Counted from the stretch's first letter, positions 1 to 9,414 are shown. The stretch is 64,000 bases of DNA from Bordetella genomosp. 10 (GCF_002261225.1 NZ_NEVM01000001.1:248001-312000), one strand, 5' to 3'. Numbers and translations: made by a program. The notes: generated from the sequence alone by a model not told the origin.

Positions 1-280
1 CGGCGCGGTACAGGCCGTCGAAGATCTGCGAATCGGTCTGGCGCGGGAAGGAGCAGACGATCTTGCGCACGCGGTTCGCGCCCAGCAGGGCGGCCAGGCC
101 GGTGGTGCCGTTGCCGGCGTTGTTGTTGATGATGACCAGGTCCTTGGCGCCTTGCGCCAGAAGGGCATCGATCAGTTCCATCGGCTGGCCGGCCGGGCCG
201 AAGCCGCCGATCATGATGGTCGCGCCGTCCGGCACGTCGGCCACGGCGGCTGCCGCGCTATTAACGATTTTCGAGATCAT
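1..280 (-). CDS. pcaI: 3-oxoacid/3-oxoadipate CoA-transferase subunit A, 5' part
   Basis: The first 93 codons of a minus-strand gene run off the left edge. The product begins MISKIVNSAAAAVADVPDGA and continues with an IMIGGFG glycine-rich motif and a NNNAGNG stretch, both typical of the alpha subunit of class I CoA-transferases such as PcaI, CatI and ScoA. These enzymes move CoA from succinyl-CoA to 3-oxoadipate, the penultimate step of the beta-ketoadipate pathway, or to acetoacetate. The divergent IclR-family gene on the other side of a short intergenic region favours the aromatic (pca) reading, because PcaR/PobR/PcaU regulators commonly sit there. The start ATG is at 278-280. The choice between 3-oxoadipate and acetoacetate as substrate is inference; the beta subunit lies outside the window. 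Confidence 0.85.
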   Translation of the reverse strand, partial: MISKIVNSAAAAVADVPDGATIMIGGFGPAGQPMELIDALLAQGAKDLVIINNNAGNGTTGLAALLGANRVRKIVCSFPRQTDSQIFDGLYRA

Positions 281-396
281 CGCTATCCTGCTTGTCCGAG
301 AGGGGAAATAAGGCTGTCGATCCGCAAGTCGCCATCAGCGTGCCGGATCCCCTCGGTCGGGGCGGCCGGGCAGGAGAGGGTTGTCTCCATCTATTT

Positions 397-430
397 GTTC
401 TAATAGCGAACTTTGGTTCTATAATCGAAC
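397..430. promoter_or_regulatory. twin 15-bp dyads, likely IclR-family operator
   Basis: Two copies of the same dyad, GTTCTAATAGCGAAC (397-411) and GTTCTATAATCGAAC (416-430), have identical GTTC/GAAC arms and 7-bp spacers, with centres 19 bp apart. They lie between the divergent CoA-transferase and IclR genes in the only AT-rich part of that spacer. IclR regulators of aromatic catabolism (PcaU, PobR, PcaR) are known to bind repeated short dyads in such divergent promoters. That this regulator binds here is inferred from position. Confidence 0.6.
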
Positions 431-484
431 ATATTCCATGACCGTCCACCCTGTGTCAAGACAGAGTGTCCTCAGGGTGAACAC

Positions 485-1297
485 ATGGCCGAAGCCCACC
501 CCGTTTTCTTCATGACCGATACCGACGCGCCCCGACAGCCCAGCGATTCCTATGTGCAGTCCTTTGCCCGCGGCCTGGCCGTCATCCGCGCGTTCGGTCC
601 CGACGCGCCGCAGATGACGCTGAGCGAGGTGGCCGCCCGCACCGGGCTGACCCGGGCCGGGGCGCGGCGCATCCTGCTGACCCTGGAGCACCTGGGCTAC
701 GTGCGCGTGGACGACCGCCGCTTCACGCTGACGCCGCGCATCCTCGACCTGGGGTATGCCTATCTGTCGGCCACGCCCTTGTGGAATCTTGCGCTGCCTT
801 ATATGGAAGCCGTGGCCCAGGCCACGCGCGAATCGTGTTCGGTGGCGGTGCTGGACGGGGCGGACATCGTCTACATCCTGAGGCTGGCGGCGCACAAGGT
901 GATGAGCATCAACCTGTCGGTGGGCAGCCGGCTGCCGGCGTGGGTGACCTCCATGGGCCGGGTGCTCCTGGCCGGCCTCGGCGACGAGGAACTGGACCGC
1001 CTCCTGGCGGACACGCCGCGCGCGGCCTACACCAGCGAAACCGTCACGGACGCCGGCGCGCTCAAGCGCGTGATCGCGCAGGTGCGCGAGCAGGGTTATG
1101 CCTGCGTCGAGCGGGAGTTGGAGCCCGGCCTGCAATCGGTGGCGGTGCCGGTCACCGACCGCGCCGGCAAGGTCATCGCCGCGATGAACGTCAGCGGCCA
1201 TGCCAGCCGCTATACGCGCGAGGAAATGCTGGCGGCATTCCTCCCGCCGCTACGCGAGGCCGCCGCGCAGATGAACCTGGCGCTGCGGCGCCGCTGA
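485..1297 (+). CDS. IclR-family regulator (PcaR/PobR-type)
   Basis: A 270-residue regulator. A winged helix-turn-helix occupies about residues 25-90 (key stretch LSEVAARTGLTRAGARRILL), followed by the IclR effector domain (about 100-265). SVGSRLPAWVTSMGRVLLAG is the conserved ligand-domain signature of this family, and YVQSFARGLAVIRAFG is the N-terminal motif typical of PcaR/PobR/PcaU proteins, which sense aromatic-pathway intermediates. A second in-frame ATG at 512 could be the true start, since the first nine residues are not part of the fold. It is divergent from the CoA-transferase gene, with paired dyads between them, so it probably controls that beta-ketoadipate operon. The effector cannot be read from sequence. 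Confidence 0.88.
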   Translation: MAEAHPVFFMTDTDAPRQPSDSYVQSFARGLAVIRAFGPDAPQMTLSEVAARTGLTRAGARRILLTLEHLGYVRVDDRRFTLTPRILDLGYAYLSATPLWNLALPYMEAVAQATRESCSVAVLDGADIVYILRLAAHKVMSINLSVGSRLPAWVTSMGRVLLAGLGDEELDRLLADTPRAAYTSETVTDAGALKRVIAQVREQGYACVERELEPGLQSVAVPVTDRAGKVIAAMNVSGHASRYTREEMLAAFLPPLREAAAQMNLALRRR

Positions 1298-1480
1298 TCG
1301 CCGTCGCGCGCCGGCCTGTTGGCGCTACCCATATCCGGCGCTACCGGCGGCATCCGACCCTCCTGGCGTGCATCTGAAGGGCCTCATAGCCCGGCACGCT
1401 TGCCCGCGGCCCACTGGCGCCGACCGCCGCGCCGGCGGTAAAGTGCCTGCTTCTTCCGTATTCCTTGCAGTCCTTCTTCC

Positions 1481-2224
1481 ATGCTTACCCATCAACGTCG
1501 CGCCCTGGTCCTTTTTTCCGGCGGCCAGGATTCCACCACCTGCCTGGCCTGGGCCCTGGCGCGTTATGCGCATGTGGAAACCGTCGCTTTCGACTATGGC
1601 CAGCGCCATCGCATCGAACTGGATGCGCGCCTGCGCGTCCTTGAGGAATTCCGCGCGCGCCTGCCGGGGCTTGCCGCGCGGCTGGGCGAGGACCACCTGT
1701 TGGACCTGTCCGTGCTGGGCCAGGTGGCCGACACCGCGCTGACCAGCGACCGCGCCATCGAAATGCAGGCCAACGGCTTGCCCAACACCTTCGTCCCGGG
1801 CCGCAACCTCCTGTTCCTGACCCTGGCCGCCGCGCTCGGCTACCGTCGCCAACTCGACGTCCTGGTCGGCGGCATGTGCGAAACCGACTTCTCCGGCTAT
1901 CCCGACTGCCGCGACGACACCATCAAGGCGCAACAGGTCGCGCTAGGCCTGGGCCTGGGCACCCGCCTCACCATCGAAACCCCCTTGATGTGGCTGGACA
2001 AGGCCCAGACCTGGGAACTGGCGCAAAACCTGGGCGGCGACGACCTCGTCGAAACCATCGTCGAACACAGCCACACCTGCTACCTGGGCGAACGCGGCTC
2101 CCGCCACGCCTGGGGCTACGGCTGCGGCACCTGCCCCGCCTGCGTCCTACGCAAAGCCGGCTGGGAACGCTGGCAGGCCAGCAGGCAACCCCGCCCGCCC
2201 CAATCCCAGAGCGTGGGTAACTAG
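1481..2224 (+). CDS. queC: 7-cyano-7-deazaguanine synthase QueC
   Basis: A 247-residue enzyme of queuosine biosynthesis that converts 7-carboxy-7-deazaguanine to preQ0 using ATP and ammonia in the cytoplasm. The N-terminal pyrophosphate loop is SGGQDST (about residues 13-19). The zinc-binding cysteines are present as C200, C215, C218 and C221 in the C-terminal YGCGTCPAC region. The catalytic NTFVPGRNL and YPDCR motifs are also there. Length matches the family. The gene stands alone; queD, queE and queF are not in the window. The last 20 residues are Pro/Gln/Ser-rich and probably not part of the fold. Confidence 0.95.
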   Translation: MLTHQRRALVLFSGGQDSTTCLAWALARYAHVETVAFDYGQRHRIELDARLRVLEEFRARLPGLAARLGEDHLLDLSVLGQVADTALTSDRAIEMQANGLPNTFVPGRNLLFLTLAAALGYRRQLDVLVGGMCETDFSGYPDCRDDTIKAQQVALGLGLGTRLTIETPLMWLDKAQTWELAQNLGGDDLVETIVEHSHTCYLGERGSRHAWGYGCGTCPACVLRKAGWERWQASRQPRPPQSQSVGN

Positions 2225-2596
2225 TAAGAAGTAGTGGGTTGTAGGTAGAGGCAAGCCCAAGCCGGTCAGCCAGGCCAGGCGAACCCCACCCCGCGCTCCG
2301 TCCGAATCCAGAAAGTCCTGGTCCAACCCGACTGAGTTTCGTCTCGAATCCAAGAAACCCCAGGTCCGTCCAGGGTGGGGCCCATGGGCGGGTGTTGGAG
2401 CTAGCCCAGGCGCCGCAGGCGCCGTCGGGAAGTCTGGCGCCGGCGGGCGCCAGACCGTAGCGACCTCCCGCCCGTGGGCCCCACCCTGGACGGGCCGGCA
2501 GAAGAACCTCGGGTACACCCCCCCCCCAAAAAAAAACCTCAGGTACACCCACCGAAAGAACCTCAGGAACACCACCCGAAAAACCCCGGGACACCG
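2225..2596. repeat. gene-free stretch with nested inverted repeats and a short tandem repeat
   Basis: 372 bp without a credible gene between queC and the GNAT gene. A 27-bp arm at 2366-2392 is the reverse complement of 2467-2493 with one mismatch. Between the arms lies a perfect 10-bp hairpin, GTCTGGCGCC (2432-2441) and GGCGCCAGAC (2446-2455), with a GGCG loop. To the right (about 2504-2605) are four degenerate copies of a unit starting AACCTCAGGTACACC, interrupted by a C11/A9 homopolymer run. The arrangement could form a large cruciform or act as a transcript end for the two converging genes, but there is no clean U-tract. Its identity is not known to me. Confidence 0.7.
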
Positions 2597-3148
2597 CTAC
2601 ACCTTGGGAGCAGGATCCTCCCCATCCCCCACCCCCAACCCCCTCTGCATAAGCACCGTATCCCTCCACTCCCCCAGCTTGAACCCCACCGACCGCAACG
2701 TCCCCACCGGATGAAACCCGCACCGCGCATGCAGCGCCAGCGACGCCGCATTGGCGCTATCGCCCACCACCGCCAGCATCTGCCGCCACCCCCGCGCCGT
2801 GCATTGTTCGATCAGCGTATTGAGCAGCTTCCCGCCCAGGCCCCGTCCCGCCATCCCCGGCTGCACGTACACCGAATCCTCGCAGGTATTCCCGTAGGCG
2901 GGCCGCGGCCGGTACAAGGTCGCGTAGGCATATCCCACCACCGCGCCGTCCAGCGTCGCCACCAGATACGGCAGTCCCGCCGCCACCACCGCCGCATGGC
3001 GCCGCAGCAGCTCGTCCACGTCGGGTGGCGTCAACTCGAAGGACGCCGTGCCATGCAGCACGTGGTACTCGTAGATGGCCTGGATGGCGGGAAAATCGCC
3101 GCTCTGGGCGTCCCGGATGATGAGCTGGGATGAGGAGGACGGGGACAT
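2597..3148 (-). CDS. GNAT N-acetyltransferase, phosphinothricin/methionine sulfoximine acetyltransferase type
   Basis: A single GNAT domain fills this 183-residue protein. The N-terminus (LIIRDAQSGDFPAIQAIYEYHVLHGTASFE) and the central PAYGNTCEDSVYVQPGMAGR stretch, followed by GLGGKLLNTLIEQC, match the PAT/MddA subfamily, which acetylates phosphinothricin, methionine sulfoximine or similar amino-acid analogues. The acetyl-CoA loop is V-x-P-G-M-A-G-R-G-L-G. I place the start at the ATG at 3146-3148; upstream codons to 3199 add a non-conserved leader. The C-terminal 15 residues (GLGVGDGEDPAPKV) look like a tail. The real substrate is unknown. Confidence 0.85.
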   Translation of the reverse strand: MSPSSSSQLIIRDAQSGDFPAIQAIYEYHVLHGTASFELTPPDVDELLRRHAAVVAAGLPYLVATLDGAVVGYAYATLYRPRPAYGNTCEDSVYVQPGMAGRGLGGKLLNTLIEQCTARGWRQMLAVVGDSANAASLALHARCGFHPVGTLRSVGFKLGEWRDTVLMQRGLGVGDGEDPAPKV

Positions 3149-3378
3149 GGCTGCTGCGCTGCAATAGGTGAAAGGGGGAGAACGGCCGCCAGTGTGCACC
3201 CGGCCCGGCCGCGGACAAAGCCGGGACGGATTATGCGACGTATAAAAAAGGAAAAACAGGAAGGAAAAACCTGAAAGGGAAAAACCCGAATCCCCTCATC
3301 CTCCTCGGGTCCGGCGGCCATTACCCGGCTTAGCCGTTATGATGTTGGGTTTCCCCCCTGGCAAGACCGAGAAAAATC

Positions 3379-5241
3379 ATGCCGCACTATCGTTCCCGCA
3401 CTTCTACCCACGGCCGCAACATGGCCGGCGCGCGCGCCTTGTGGCGCGCCACCGGCATGAAGGACGGCGATTTCGGTAAACCCATCGTCGCGGTGGTCAA
3501 TTCCTTTACCCAGTTCGTCCCCGGCCACGTGCACCTGCGCGACCTGGGCGCGCTGGTGGCGCGCCAGATCGAGGAGGCCGGCGCGGTCGCCAAGGAATTC
3601 AACACCATCGCGGTCGACGACGGCATCGCCATGGGACATGGCGGCATGCTGTATTCGCTGCCGTCGCGCGAGCTGATCGCCGACTCGGTCGAATACATGG
3701 TCAACGCGCACTGCGCCGACGCCATGGTCTGTATCTCGAACTGCGACAAGATCACCCCGGGGATGCTGATGGCCGCCATGCGCCTGAACATACCGGTGGT
3801 CTTCGTGTCCGGCGGCCCGATGGAAGCGGGCAAGGTGAAGGCCCCGACCCAGGCCAAGATCGCCGCCAAGATCGACCTGATCGACGCCATGATCAAGGCC
3901 GCCGATCCCGCCGTGTCGGACGCCGACGTGGCCGAGGTCGAACGCAGCGCCTGCCCGACCTGCGGTTCCTGTTCCGGCATGTTCACCGCCAACTCGATGA
4001 ACTGCCTGACCGAAGCGCTGGGCCTGTCCCTGCCGGGCAACGGTACCATCGTCGCCACGCACGCGTGGCGCAAGGGCCTGTTCGAAGGGGCCGGCCGCCT
4101 GGTGGTCGACCTGTGCCGCCGCTATTACGAACAGGACGACGAGTCGGTCCTGCCGCGCAACATCGCCACGCGCGCCGCCTTCGAGAACGCCATGACGCTG
4201 GACGTCGCCATGGGCGGCTCGACCAACACCGTGCTGCACCTGCTGGCGGCCGTGCAGGAAGCCGGCGTCGACTTCACGATGGCCGACATCGATCGCATTT
4301 CGCGCAAGACGCCCTGCCTGTGCAAAGCGGCGCCCGCCACCGACAAGTACCACATCGAGGACATCCATCGCGCCGGCGGCGTCATCGGCATCCTGGCCGA
4401 GCTCGCGCGCGGCGGCCTGCTCGACCTGTCGGCGGGCAACGTGCACAGCGGCACGCTGGGCAATGCCCTCGCCAAGTGGGACATCCAGGCCGACGGCAAC
4501 GAGGAAGCGAAGAAGTTCTACCGCGCCGCGCCCGGCGGCGTGCCCACGCAAGTCGCCTTCAGCCAGGACGCCACGTACCTGACGCTGGACAACGACCGCA
4601 AGACCGGCGGCATCCGCGACATCGAGCACGCCTATTCCAAGGACGGCGGTCTGGCCGTGCTGTACGGCAACCTGGCCGAGAAGGGCTGCATCGTGAAGAC
4701 GGCCGGCGTCGATGAAAGCCAGTTGGTGTTCAAGGGCCGCGCCCGCGTGTTCCAGAGCCAGGACGACGCGGTCGACGGCATCCTGGGCGACAAGGTGGAG
4801 CCGGGCGACGTGGTGGTGATCCGCTACGAAGGCCCGAAGGGCGGCCCCGGTATGCAGGAAATGCTGTACCCCACGTCCTACCTGAAGTCCAAGGGCCTGG
4901 GCAAGGTGTGCGCGCTGTTCACCGACGGCCGCTTCTCCGGCGGTTCCTCGGGCCTGGTGATCGGCCATGCTTCGCCCGAAGCGGCCGAAGGCGGCAATAT
5001 CGCGCTGGTCCAGGATGGCGATCCCATCGAGATCGACATCCCCAAGCGTTCCATCCACCTGGCGATCGGCGATGCCGAGCTGGCCAAGCGCCGCGCCGAG
5101 ATGGAAGCGCTGGGCCACGACGCCTGGCAGCCGCTGGGCCGCGAGCGCGTGGTGTCGCAGGCCCTGCAGGCCTACGCCGCCCTGGCGACCTCGGCCGACC
5201 GCGGCGCCGTGCGCGACGTCAGCCAGCTTCGCCGCAAGTAA
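3379..5241 (+). CDS. ilvD: dihydroxy-acid dehydratase IlvD
   Basis: A 620-residue dehydratase of valine, isoleucine and CoA-precursor biosynthesis that turns 2,3-dihydroxy-3-methyl acids into 2-oxo acids. The iron-sulfur ligand positions of the E. coli-type 4Fe-4S class are present: C122 in [10 protein letters not shown], and C192/C195/C198 in [33 protein letters not shown] and [20 protein letters not shown] are further family signatures. Length equals the E. coli enzyme. It stands alone, followed by an intrinsic terminator, and its promoter lies in the AT-richer 3230-3378 segment. No leader-peptide attenuator is visible. Confidence 0.97.
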   Translation: MPHYRSRTSTHGRNMAGARALWRATGMKDGDFGKPIVAVVNSFTQFVPGHVHLRDLGALVARQIEEAGAVAKEFNTIAVDDGIAMGHGGMLYSLPSRELIADSVEYMVNAHCADAMVCISNCDKITPGMLMAAMRLNIPVVFVSGGPMEAGKVKAPTQAKIAAKIDLIDAMIKAADPAVSDADVAEVERSACPTCGSCSGMFTANSMNCLTEALGLSLPGNGTIVATHAWRKGLFEGAGRLVVDLCRRYYEQDDESVLPRNIATRAAFENAMTLDVAMGGSTNTVLHLLAAVQEAGVDFTMADIDRISRKTPCLCKAAPATDKYHIEDIHRAGGVIGILAELARGGLLDLSAGNVHSGTLGNALAKWDIQADGNEEAKKFYRAAPGGVPTQVAFSQDATYLTLDNDRKTGGIRDIEHAYSKDGGLAVLYGNLAEKGCIVKTAGVDESQLVFKGRARVFQSQDDAVDGILGDKVEPGDVVVIRYEGPKGGPGMQEMLYPTSYLKSKGLGKVCALFTDGRFSGGSSGLVIGHASPEAAEGGNIALVQDGDPIEIDIPKRSIHLAIGDAELAKRRAEMEALGHDAWQPLGRERVVSQALQAYAALATSADRGAVRDVSQLRRK

Positions 5242-5290
5242 GCCGCGGGCATGGGGGCGCGGATGCCGCGCTCCACGTCGGCAACGAAGA

Positions 5291-5321
5291 AGCCACGTCC
5301 GGATTGGACGTGGCTTTTTTT
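5291..5321 (+). terminator. intrinsic terminator of ilvD, possibly bidirectional
   Basis: A perfect 10-bp stem AGCCACGTCC / GGACGTGGCT with loop GGATT is followed directly by T7, 50 bp after the ilvD stop. Read on the minus strand the stem is followed by TCTTCGTT, so it may also serve the TonB receptor gene that converges here. Confidence 0.92.
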
Positions 5322-5333
5322 CTGGGCCCCGGA

Positions 5334-7739
5334 CTACATGCGATAGCGCAAGGTCGCGTACACCGCGCGCGGATCGCCGTAGTAGCAGCTCACCGTGTCG
5401 CAGGACGCCTTGTACTTGCGGTCGAAGAGATTGGTCGCGCTGATCTGCAGGCTGATGCGCTTGTTGATGTCGTATTTCGCCGAAGCGTCGAAGACCGCAT
5501 GGCCGCCGACCGAGACCTCGTTCGCGCTATCGCCGAAGGTCTGCCCGATGTAGCGCACGCCGGCGCCCACGGTCAGGTTGCCGCGCCAGCCGTCGCCGGG
5601 AATGGTGTAGTCAAGCCAGGCCGACGCCAGGTGGTTGGGCACGTGGTCGGGACGCTTGCCGGTATTGCCGTCGATGCCGTCGCTGAGTATGCGTCCGTGC
5701 CAGTACGAATAGGCCAGCGAGGCATTCAGGCGCTCGGCCAGGGCGAACTTGCCTTCCAGTTCGAGCCCGCGCACGCCCACCTTGCCGATCTGGCGTTGCT
5801 CGGTCTCGGAGATGGCGTCCGGCACGTTCGTCTGCTTCAGGTCGAACACGGACGCGGTGAACAGCGCGTCCGTGCCGGCCGGCCGGTACTTGATCCCGGC
5901 CTCGTATTGGGTTCCGTCCTGGGGCTTGAGGGAGCCGCCCACCGTATAGCCGTTGGCCGTGGGCGCCACCAGCGGCTGGAACGATTCAGAGTAGTTCACG
6001 TAGGTCGCCAGCCCCTCGGTCCACTTGTAGGTCAGGCCGATGCGCTTGGTGAAGGCGGACGCCGTGTCGTTGTCCTGCGTCCCGGTGTCGTAGTAGATGG
6101 CCTTGGTGTTCACGTGGTCCTGGCGCACGCCCAGCGTGAGTATCCAGGGACCGTAGGTCAGTTGTTCCTGGCCGTAGATACCCAGGGCCTGCTGCTTGAC
6201 GCGCCAGTTCACGTAGGGATCGAGGCTGATGCTCGAACGGCCGGTGTAGACGGGATGGTAGATGTCTATCCCCGGCGCCGTTCCCAGCAGGATGTTCTCG
6301 TGCGTGTTGTCGTCGGTGTAGTCGAATCCCGCCAGCGTCTTGCTCTCGATCGATTTCCAGCGCGTGTCGTACTGGACCTGGTTGTCGATCGTGTAGCGGT
6401 CGCTCTTGCCCGCCACCGAGAACGCCGTGCGGTCCACGGTGGGATCGACGGTCGCGCCATAGACGTCGGCGTAGTCCAGGTCGACGTGGGTATAGCGCGC
6501 GTTGGAGCGAACCGTCCAGCCGTTGCCGAATCTGTGTTCGAACAGCCAGCCGACGTCGGTCTGTCGGGTATTGAAATGGTGGAAACTGGGCTCGCCCAGG
6601 AATTTGTTGAGGCTGAGATCGACGTCGGCGGGGAAGGAACGCGCCGTCGAGCTTTCCCGCTGGCTGTAGTCGGCCAGCAGCGTCAGCGTGGTGTTGGCGT
6701 CGGGGCTGTAGGTCAGCGCCGGCGCGATATAGAGGCGGTTGTCCTTGGTGTAGTCGTAGCCGTAGTCGGCGTTCTGCCACATGCCGGTGAGGCGGTACTT
6801 CCACTTGCCCGCCGCGTCGACGGGGCCGCCGACGTCGAAGCCGGCTTCGTGATGGCCCGCGCCCTGCGTGGTGTAGATCTCGGCGAGCGGTTCGTCGGTC
6901 GGGCGCTTGGTGATGGCGTTGACCAGACCGCCGGGCGCGTTCAGGCCGAACAGGCTGGAGGTCGAGCCCTTCAGCACGTCCACGCGCTCCAGCCCATAAG
7001 GTTCGACGCGGCTGGCGGTGAACCAGGCGGGGACGCGGGCGGGCAGGCCGTCCCGGTAGGTCCCGAGGGTGGTCTCGTCGAAGCCGCGGATGCGGAAATA
7101 GTCGTAGCGGTCGTCGGCGCCGTATTCGTCGACGGCGACGCTGGAGGTATAGGCGATCGCCTGTTGCAGGTTCTGCACGCCGCGCGTGTCCATCTCCTGG
7201 CGCGTCACGACGGACACGGCGGCCGGAATGTCGACGATGGGGGTGTCCGTCTTGGTGCCGACCGCGGTGTCCGCCGCCACGAAACCGGCCGTGTCGGTGG
7301 CGGCGCTGCCCGTGACCGACACGGTGGGCAGGGTGGTGGCGCCCGTGGCGGGCGGGCGCGGCGCCGGACGCAGCACGTAGCCGCCGTCCGGCTGCGGCGC
7401 GGCTTCGATGCCGCTGCCCGCCAGCAGCCGGTTCAACCCGTCCGAGGCGGAATACCTGCCTTGCAATCCCCGCGTGGAGGCGCCCTTGATCAGCGCGACG
7501 TCATACGAGAGGTTGACCCGCGCGATGCGGGCATAGTGGGTGAGGGCCGCGTCCAGGGGACCCGCAGGGATGTCGAAGGACAGCGGCGCGGCGGAGGGAG
7601 CCGCCTGGGCGTGGACGGCCGGCGTGGTGGCGGCGGCGAGCGTCAGGCACGCGGCGGTCCGCAAGGCGAATGCGAGGGGAAGGCGGCCGGGGCGCGCGGC
7701 GTTGCGGGCAGCGCGGCGCGATGGGCGTGAAAAAGTCAT
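5334..7739 (-). CDS. TonB-dependent siderophore receptor with N-terminal signalling (STN) domain
   Basis: An 801-residue outer-membrane receptor. I start it at the ATG at 7737-7739, giving a basic n-region, a hydrophobic segment (FALRTAACLTLAAATTPAVHAQ) and signal cleavage after AQ; the 22 upstream codons lack signal features. The STN domain follows (about residues 30-105, LSFDIPAGPLDAALTHYARI), then the TonB-box region (LPTVSVTGSAA), plug and beta-barrel ending CYYGDPRAVYATLRYRM. YGDPR close to the end is typical of the FpvA/FoxA/FhuE ferric-siderophore group. The STN domain contacts a FecR-type anti-sigma factor, and matching fecR and fecI genes lie just upstream in the same direction, so this is a self-signalling iron uptake unit. 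The siderophore is unknown. Confidence 0.93.
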   Translation of the reverse strand: MTFSRPSRRAARNAARPGRLPLAFALRTAACLTLAAATTPAVHAQAAPSAAPLSFDIPAGPLDAALTHYARIARVNLSYDVALIKGASTRGLQGRYSASDGLNRLLAGSGIEAAPQPDGGYVLRPAPRPPATGATTLPTVSVTGSAATDTAGFVAADTAVGTKTDTPIVDIPAAVSVVTRQEMDTRGVQNLQQAIAYTSSVAVDEYGADDRYDYFRIRGFDETTLGTYRDGLPARVPAWFTASRVEPYGLERVDVLKGSTSSLFGLNAPGGLVNAITKRPTDEPLAEIYTTQGAGHHEAGFDVGGPVDAAGKWKYRLTGMWQNADYGYDYTKDNRLYIAPALTYSPDANTTLTLLADYSQRESSTARSFPADVDLSLNKFLGEPSFHHFNTRQTDVGWLFEHRFGNGWTVRSNARYTHVDLDYADVYGATVDPTVDRTAFSVAGKSDRYTIDNQVQYDTRWKSIESKTLAGFDYTDDNTHENILLGTAPGIDIYHPVYTGRSSISLDPYVNWRVKQQALGIYGQEQLTYGPWILTLGVRQDHVNTKAIYYDTGTQDNDTASAFTKRIGLTYKWTEGLATYVNYSESFQPLVAPTANGYTVGGSLKPQDGTQYEAGIKYRPAGTDALFTASVFDLKQTNVPDAISETEQRQIGKVGVRGLELEGKFALAERLNASLAYSYWHGRILSDGIDGNTGKRPDHVPNHLASAWLDYTIPGDGWRGNLTVGAGVRYIGQTFGDSANEVSVGGHAVFDASAKYDINKRISLQISATNLFDRKYKASCDTVSCYYGDPRAVYATLRYRM

Positions 7740-7839
7740 GTGTCTCTTCTCGGGGCATGGAGTCCAGGGGGAAGAGGGCGGCGAAAGCAGCGCTCTTTCC
7801 TTCAATGCCGGACGAGAAAGGAAATCCCCTCATCACTCG

Positions 7840-8862
7840 TCATGCGGTCGCCGGTTCCACGCTGATCCAGAACCGTGTATGGCTCACCACGCGCAGGGCG
7901 TGGGTCCGCGCCAGGAAGCGCAAGGCCGCGTCGGTGTCGCGCACCTGGTAGACGCCGGAAACCCTGATGCCGGCGATGCGCGGGTCGCAGGCGATGCGGC
8001 CCATGCGGTAGCGGGCCAGTTCCGCCAGCAGGTCCTCCAGGCGGGCATCCTCGGCGACGATGACGCCCTGGGCCCAGCTATCGTCGCGCAGGCCGCTGGG
8101 CCGCGCGGGCACGGCGCGCGCATGGTCGAACCACCAGCGCTGTCCCGCCTGCGCGAGGATGCCGTCGTCTCCGGCCGCGAGGTGCAGGCGAACCGCGCCC
8201 TCCTGCACGCTCAGGCGCGCGCCGTCGTCCTCCAGCCGCAGGTCGAAGCGGGCGCCCGATGCCGGCGGGCCGGCTTGCAGGGCGCCGTACGGCGTCCGCA
8301 CCCAGAAAGGCCGGTGGACGGGGATGTCCGCGCCGGTGGCGACGAGGATTTCCCCTCGCCGCAATACCAGCAGGCGGCGCTCGGGCCCGAACTCGGCGTC
8401 CATCGCGCTGTCGGTGTTGAGGACGACTTCCGTGCCGTCGTCCAGGTTCAGCGTGCGTTGGCCGGCGATGCCCGTGCTGTACTCGGCCAGCAGGCGCTGC
8501 CAGGGCGCGCGATCATAGGCGGCCTTGCCGGCCAGCGCCGCCACGCCGCCCACGGCGAACCATGCCAGCACGCGGCGGCGTCCCGAGGCACGGGCGGCCG
8601 CGGCGGCTTCGGCGCGGCGCAAGGTGTCGGCCACCAGCGCGGCGGGTCCGCGGCCCGCATCCGTGGCCAGCGATTGCACGCGCAGCCAGGCGGCCGCATG
8701 CGCCGGTGCGGCCTGGCGCCAGGCTTCGAATGCGCGTCGCGTTTCCTCGCCGGGCGCGTTGAAATGCAGCTTGACCGCCCAGCCGATCGCCGCGTCGATG
8801 ACGGTTTCGGGGATGCCGGGATTGCCGCGTCCCGGTTCGGCCGGAACCGGACGCGCGCTCAC
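7840..8862 (-). CDS. fecR: FecR-family anti-sigma factor
   Basis: A 340-residue inner-membrane signal relay. The N-terminal cytoplasmic DUF4880 domain (about 15-60, VIDAAIGWAVKLHFNAPGEE and HAAAWLRVQSL) binds the sigma factor. A hydrophobic stretch (VLAWFAVGGVAALAGKAAY) is the membrane segment. The periplasmic FecR domain and a C-terminal DUF4974/STN-like region follow (GRIACDPRIAGIRVSGVYQVRDTDAAL). I place the start at GTG 8860-8862 because it overlaps the sigma-factor stop codon as GTGA, which suggests translational coupling; a longer reading frame runs back into the sigma gene but is not FecR-like. The TonB receptor gene begins 100 bp downstream. Confidence 0.9.
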   Translation of the reverse strand: MSARPVPAEPGRGNPGIPETVIDAAIGWAVKLHFNAPGEETRRAFEAWRQAAPAHAAAWLRVQSLATDAGRGPAALVADTLRRAEAAAAARASGRRRVLAWFAVGGVAALAGKAAYDRAPWQRLLAEYSTGIAGQRTLNLDDGTEVVLNTDSAMDAEFGPERRLLVLRRGEILVATGADIPVHRPFWVRTPYGALQAGPPASGARFDLRLEDDGARLSVQEGAVRLHLAAGDDGILAQAGQRWWFDHARAVPARPSGLRDDSWAQGVIVAEDARLEDLLAELARYRMGRIACDPRIAGIRVSGVYQVRDTDAALRFLARTHALRVVSHTRFWISVEPATA

Positions 8863-9404
8863 GATTCGAACCTCGCCGCGTAGCACAGCCGCAGCGCGGC
8901 CGCGAGGTCCCGCTCCACCGTCGCCAGCGACACGCCCAGCCGTTGGCCGATCGCCGGGCAGGAGATTCCTTCCAGCCGGGCCCACATGAAAACCTGGCGC
9001 GCGCGCCGCGGCAGCCTGGCGAGGGCGTAGTCGATCGCCGCCAGGGTCTGGAACAGGCACAGGCGCTCCTCCGGCGACGGCGCTTCGGGTTCGGGCAGGT
9101 GGGCCAGCGCCTCGACCCAGGCGCGCTCCAGCTCGCGGCGGCGCCAGAGGTCGACGAGCAGCCCCTTGGCGATCGTGGTCAGGAAGGCGCGCGGCTGGCG
9201 CATCGACACCGGCTCCGGCCTGGCCAGCAAGCGGACGAAGGTGTCCTGGGCCAGGTCCGCGGCGTCGCAGGCGTCGTTGTCCAGCCGCCGTTGCAGCCAG
9301 GCCTGCAGCCAGCCATGATGCTCCCGGTAAAGCGTCTGCAAGGCGTGCTGCACCCGCAGTTCGGTCGTCGACAGGGCCCCGGGCCCGGCCTCGTGCATGG
9401 ACAT
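8859..9404 (-). CDS. fecI: FecI-type ECF sigma factor
   Basis: A 181-residue extracytoplasmic-function sigma factor. Region 2 spans about residues 20-90 (LYREHHGWLQAWLQRRL, DLAQDTFVRLLAR, PRAFLTTIAKGLLVDLWRRRELE) and region 4 about 115-170 (LPRRARQVFMWARLEGIS, IGQRLGVSLATVERDLAAAL). The pattern is that of the iron-starvation FecI/PvdS group. It leads the operon fecI-fecR-receptor. The ATG at 9404 has no good ribosome-binding site and lies only 11 bp from a Fur-box-like dyad; ATG at 9398 is an alternative start. It is expected to drive transcription of the receptor when its siderophore docks. Confidence 0.92.
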   Translation of the reverse strand: MSMHEAGPGALSTTELRVQHALQTLYREHHGWLQAWLQRRLDNDACDAADLAQDTFVRLLARPEPVSMRQPRAFLTTIAKGLLVDLWRRRELERAWVEALAHLPEPEAPSPEERLCLFQTLAAIDYALARLPRRARQVFMWARLEGISCPAIGQRLGVSLATVERDLAAALRLCYAARFES

Positions 9405-9414
9405 GGCGAACGAA

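Noticed and set aside
3337..5118. 593-codon minus-strand frame opposite ilvD
   Set aside because: It has shadow composition only; ilvD on the other strand carries all catalytic residues.
4908..7730. A 940-codon plus-strand frame overlapping ilvD and the TonB receptor
   Set aside because: It is a shadow of the receptor gene on the other strand, without motifs and crossing a strong terminator.
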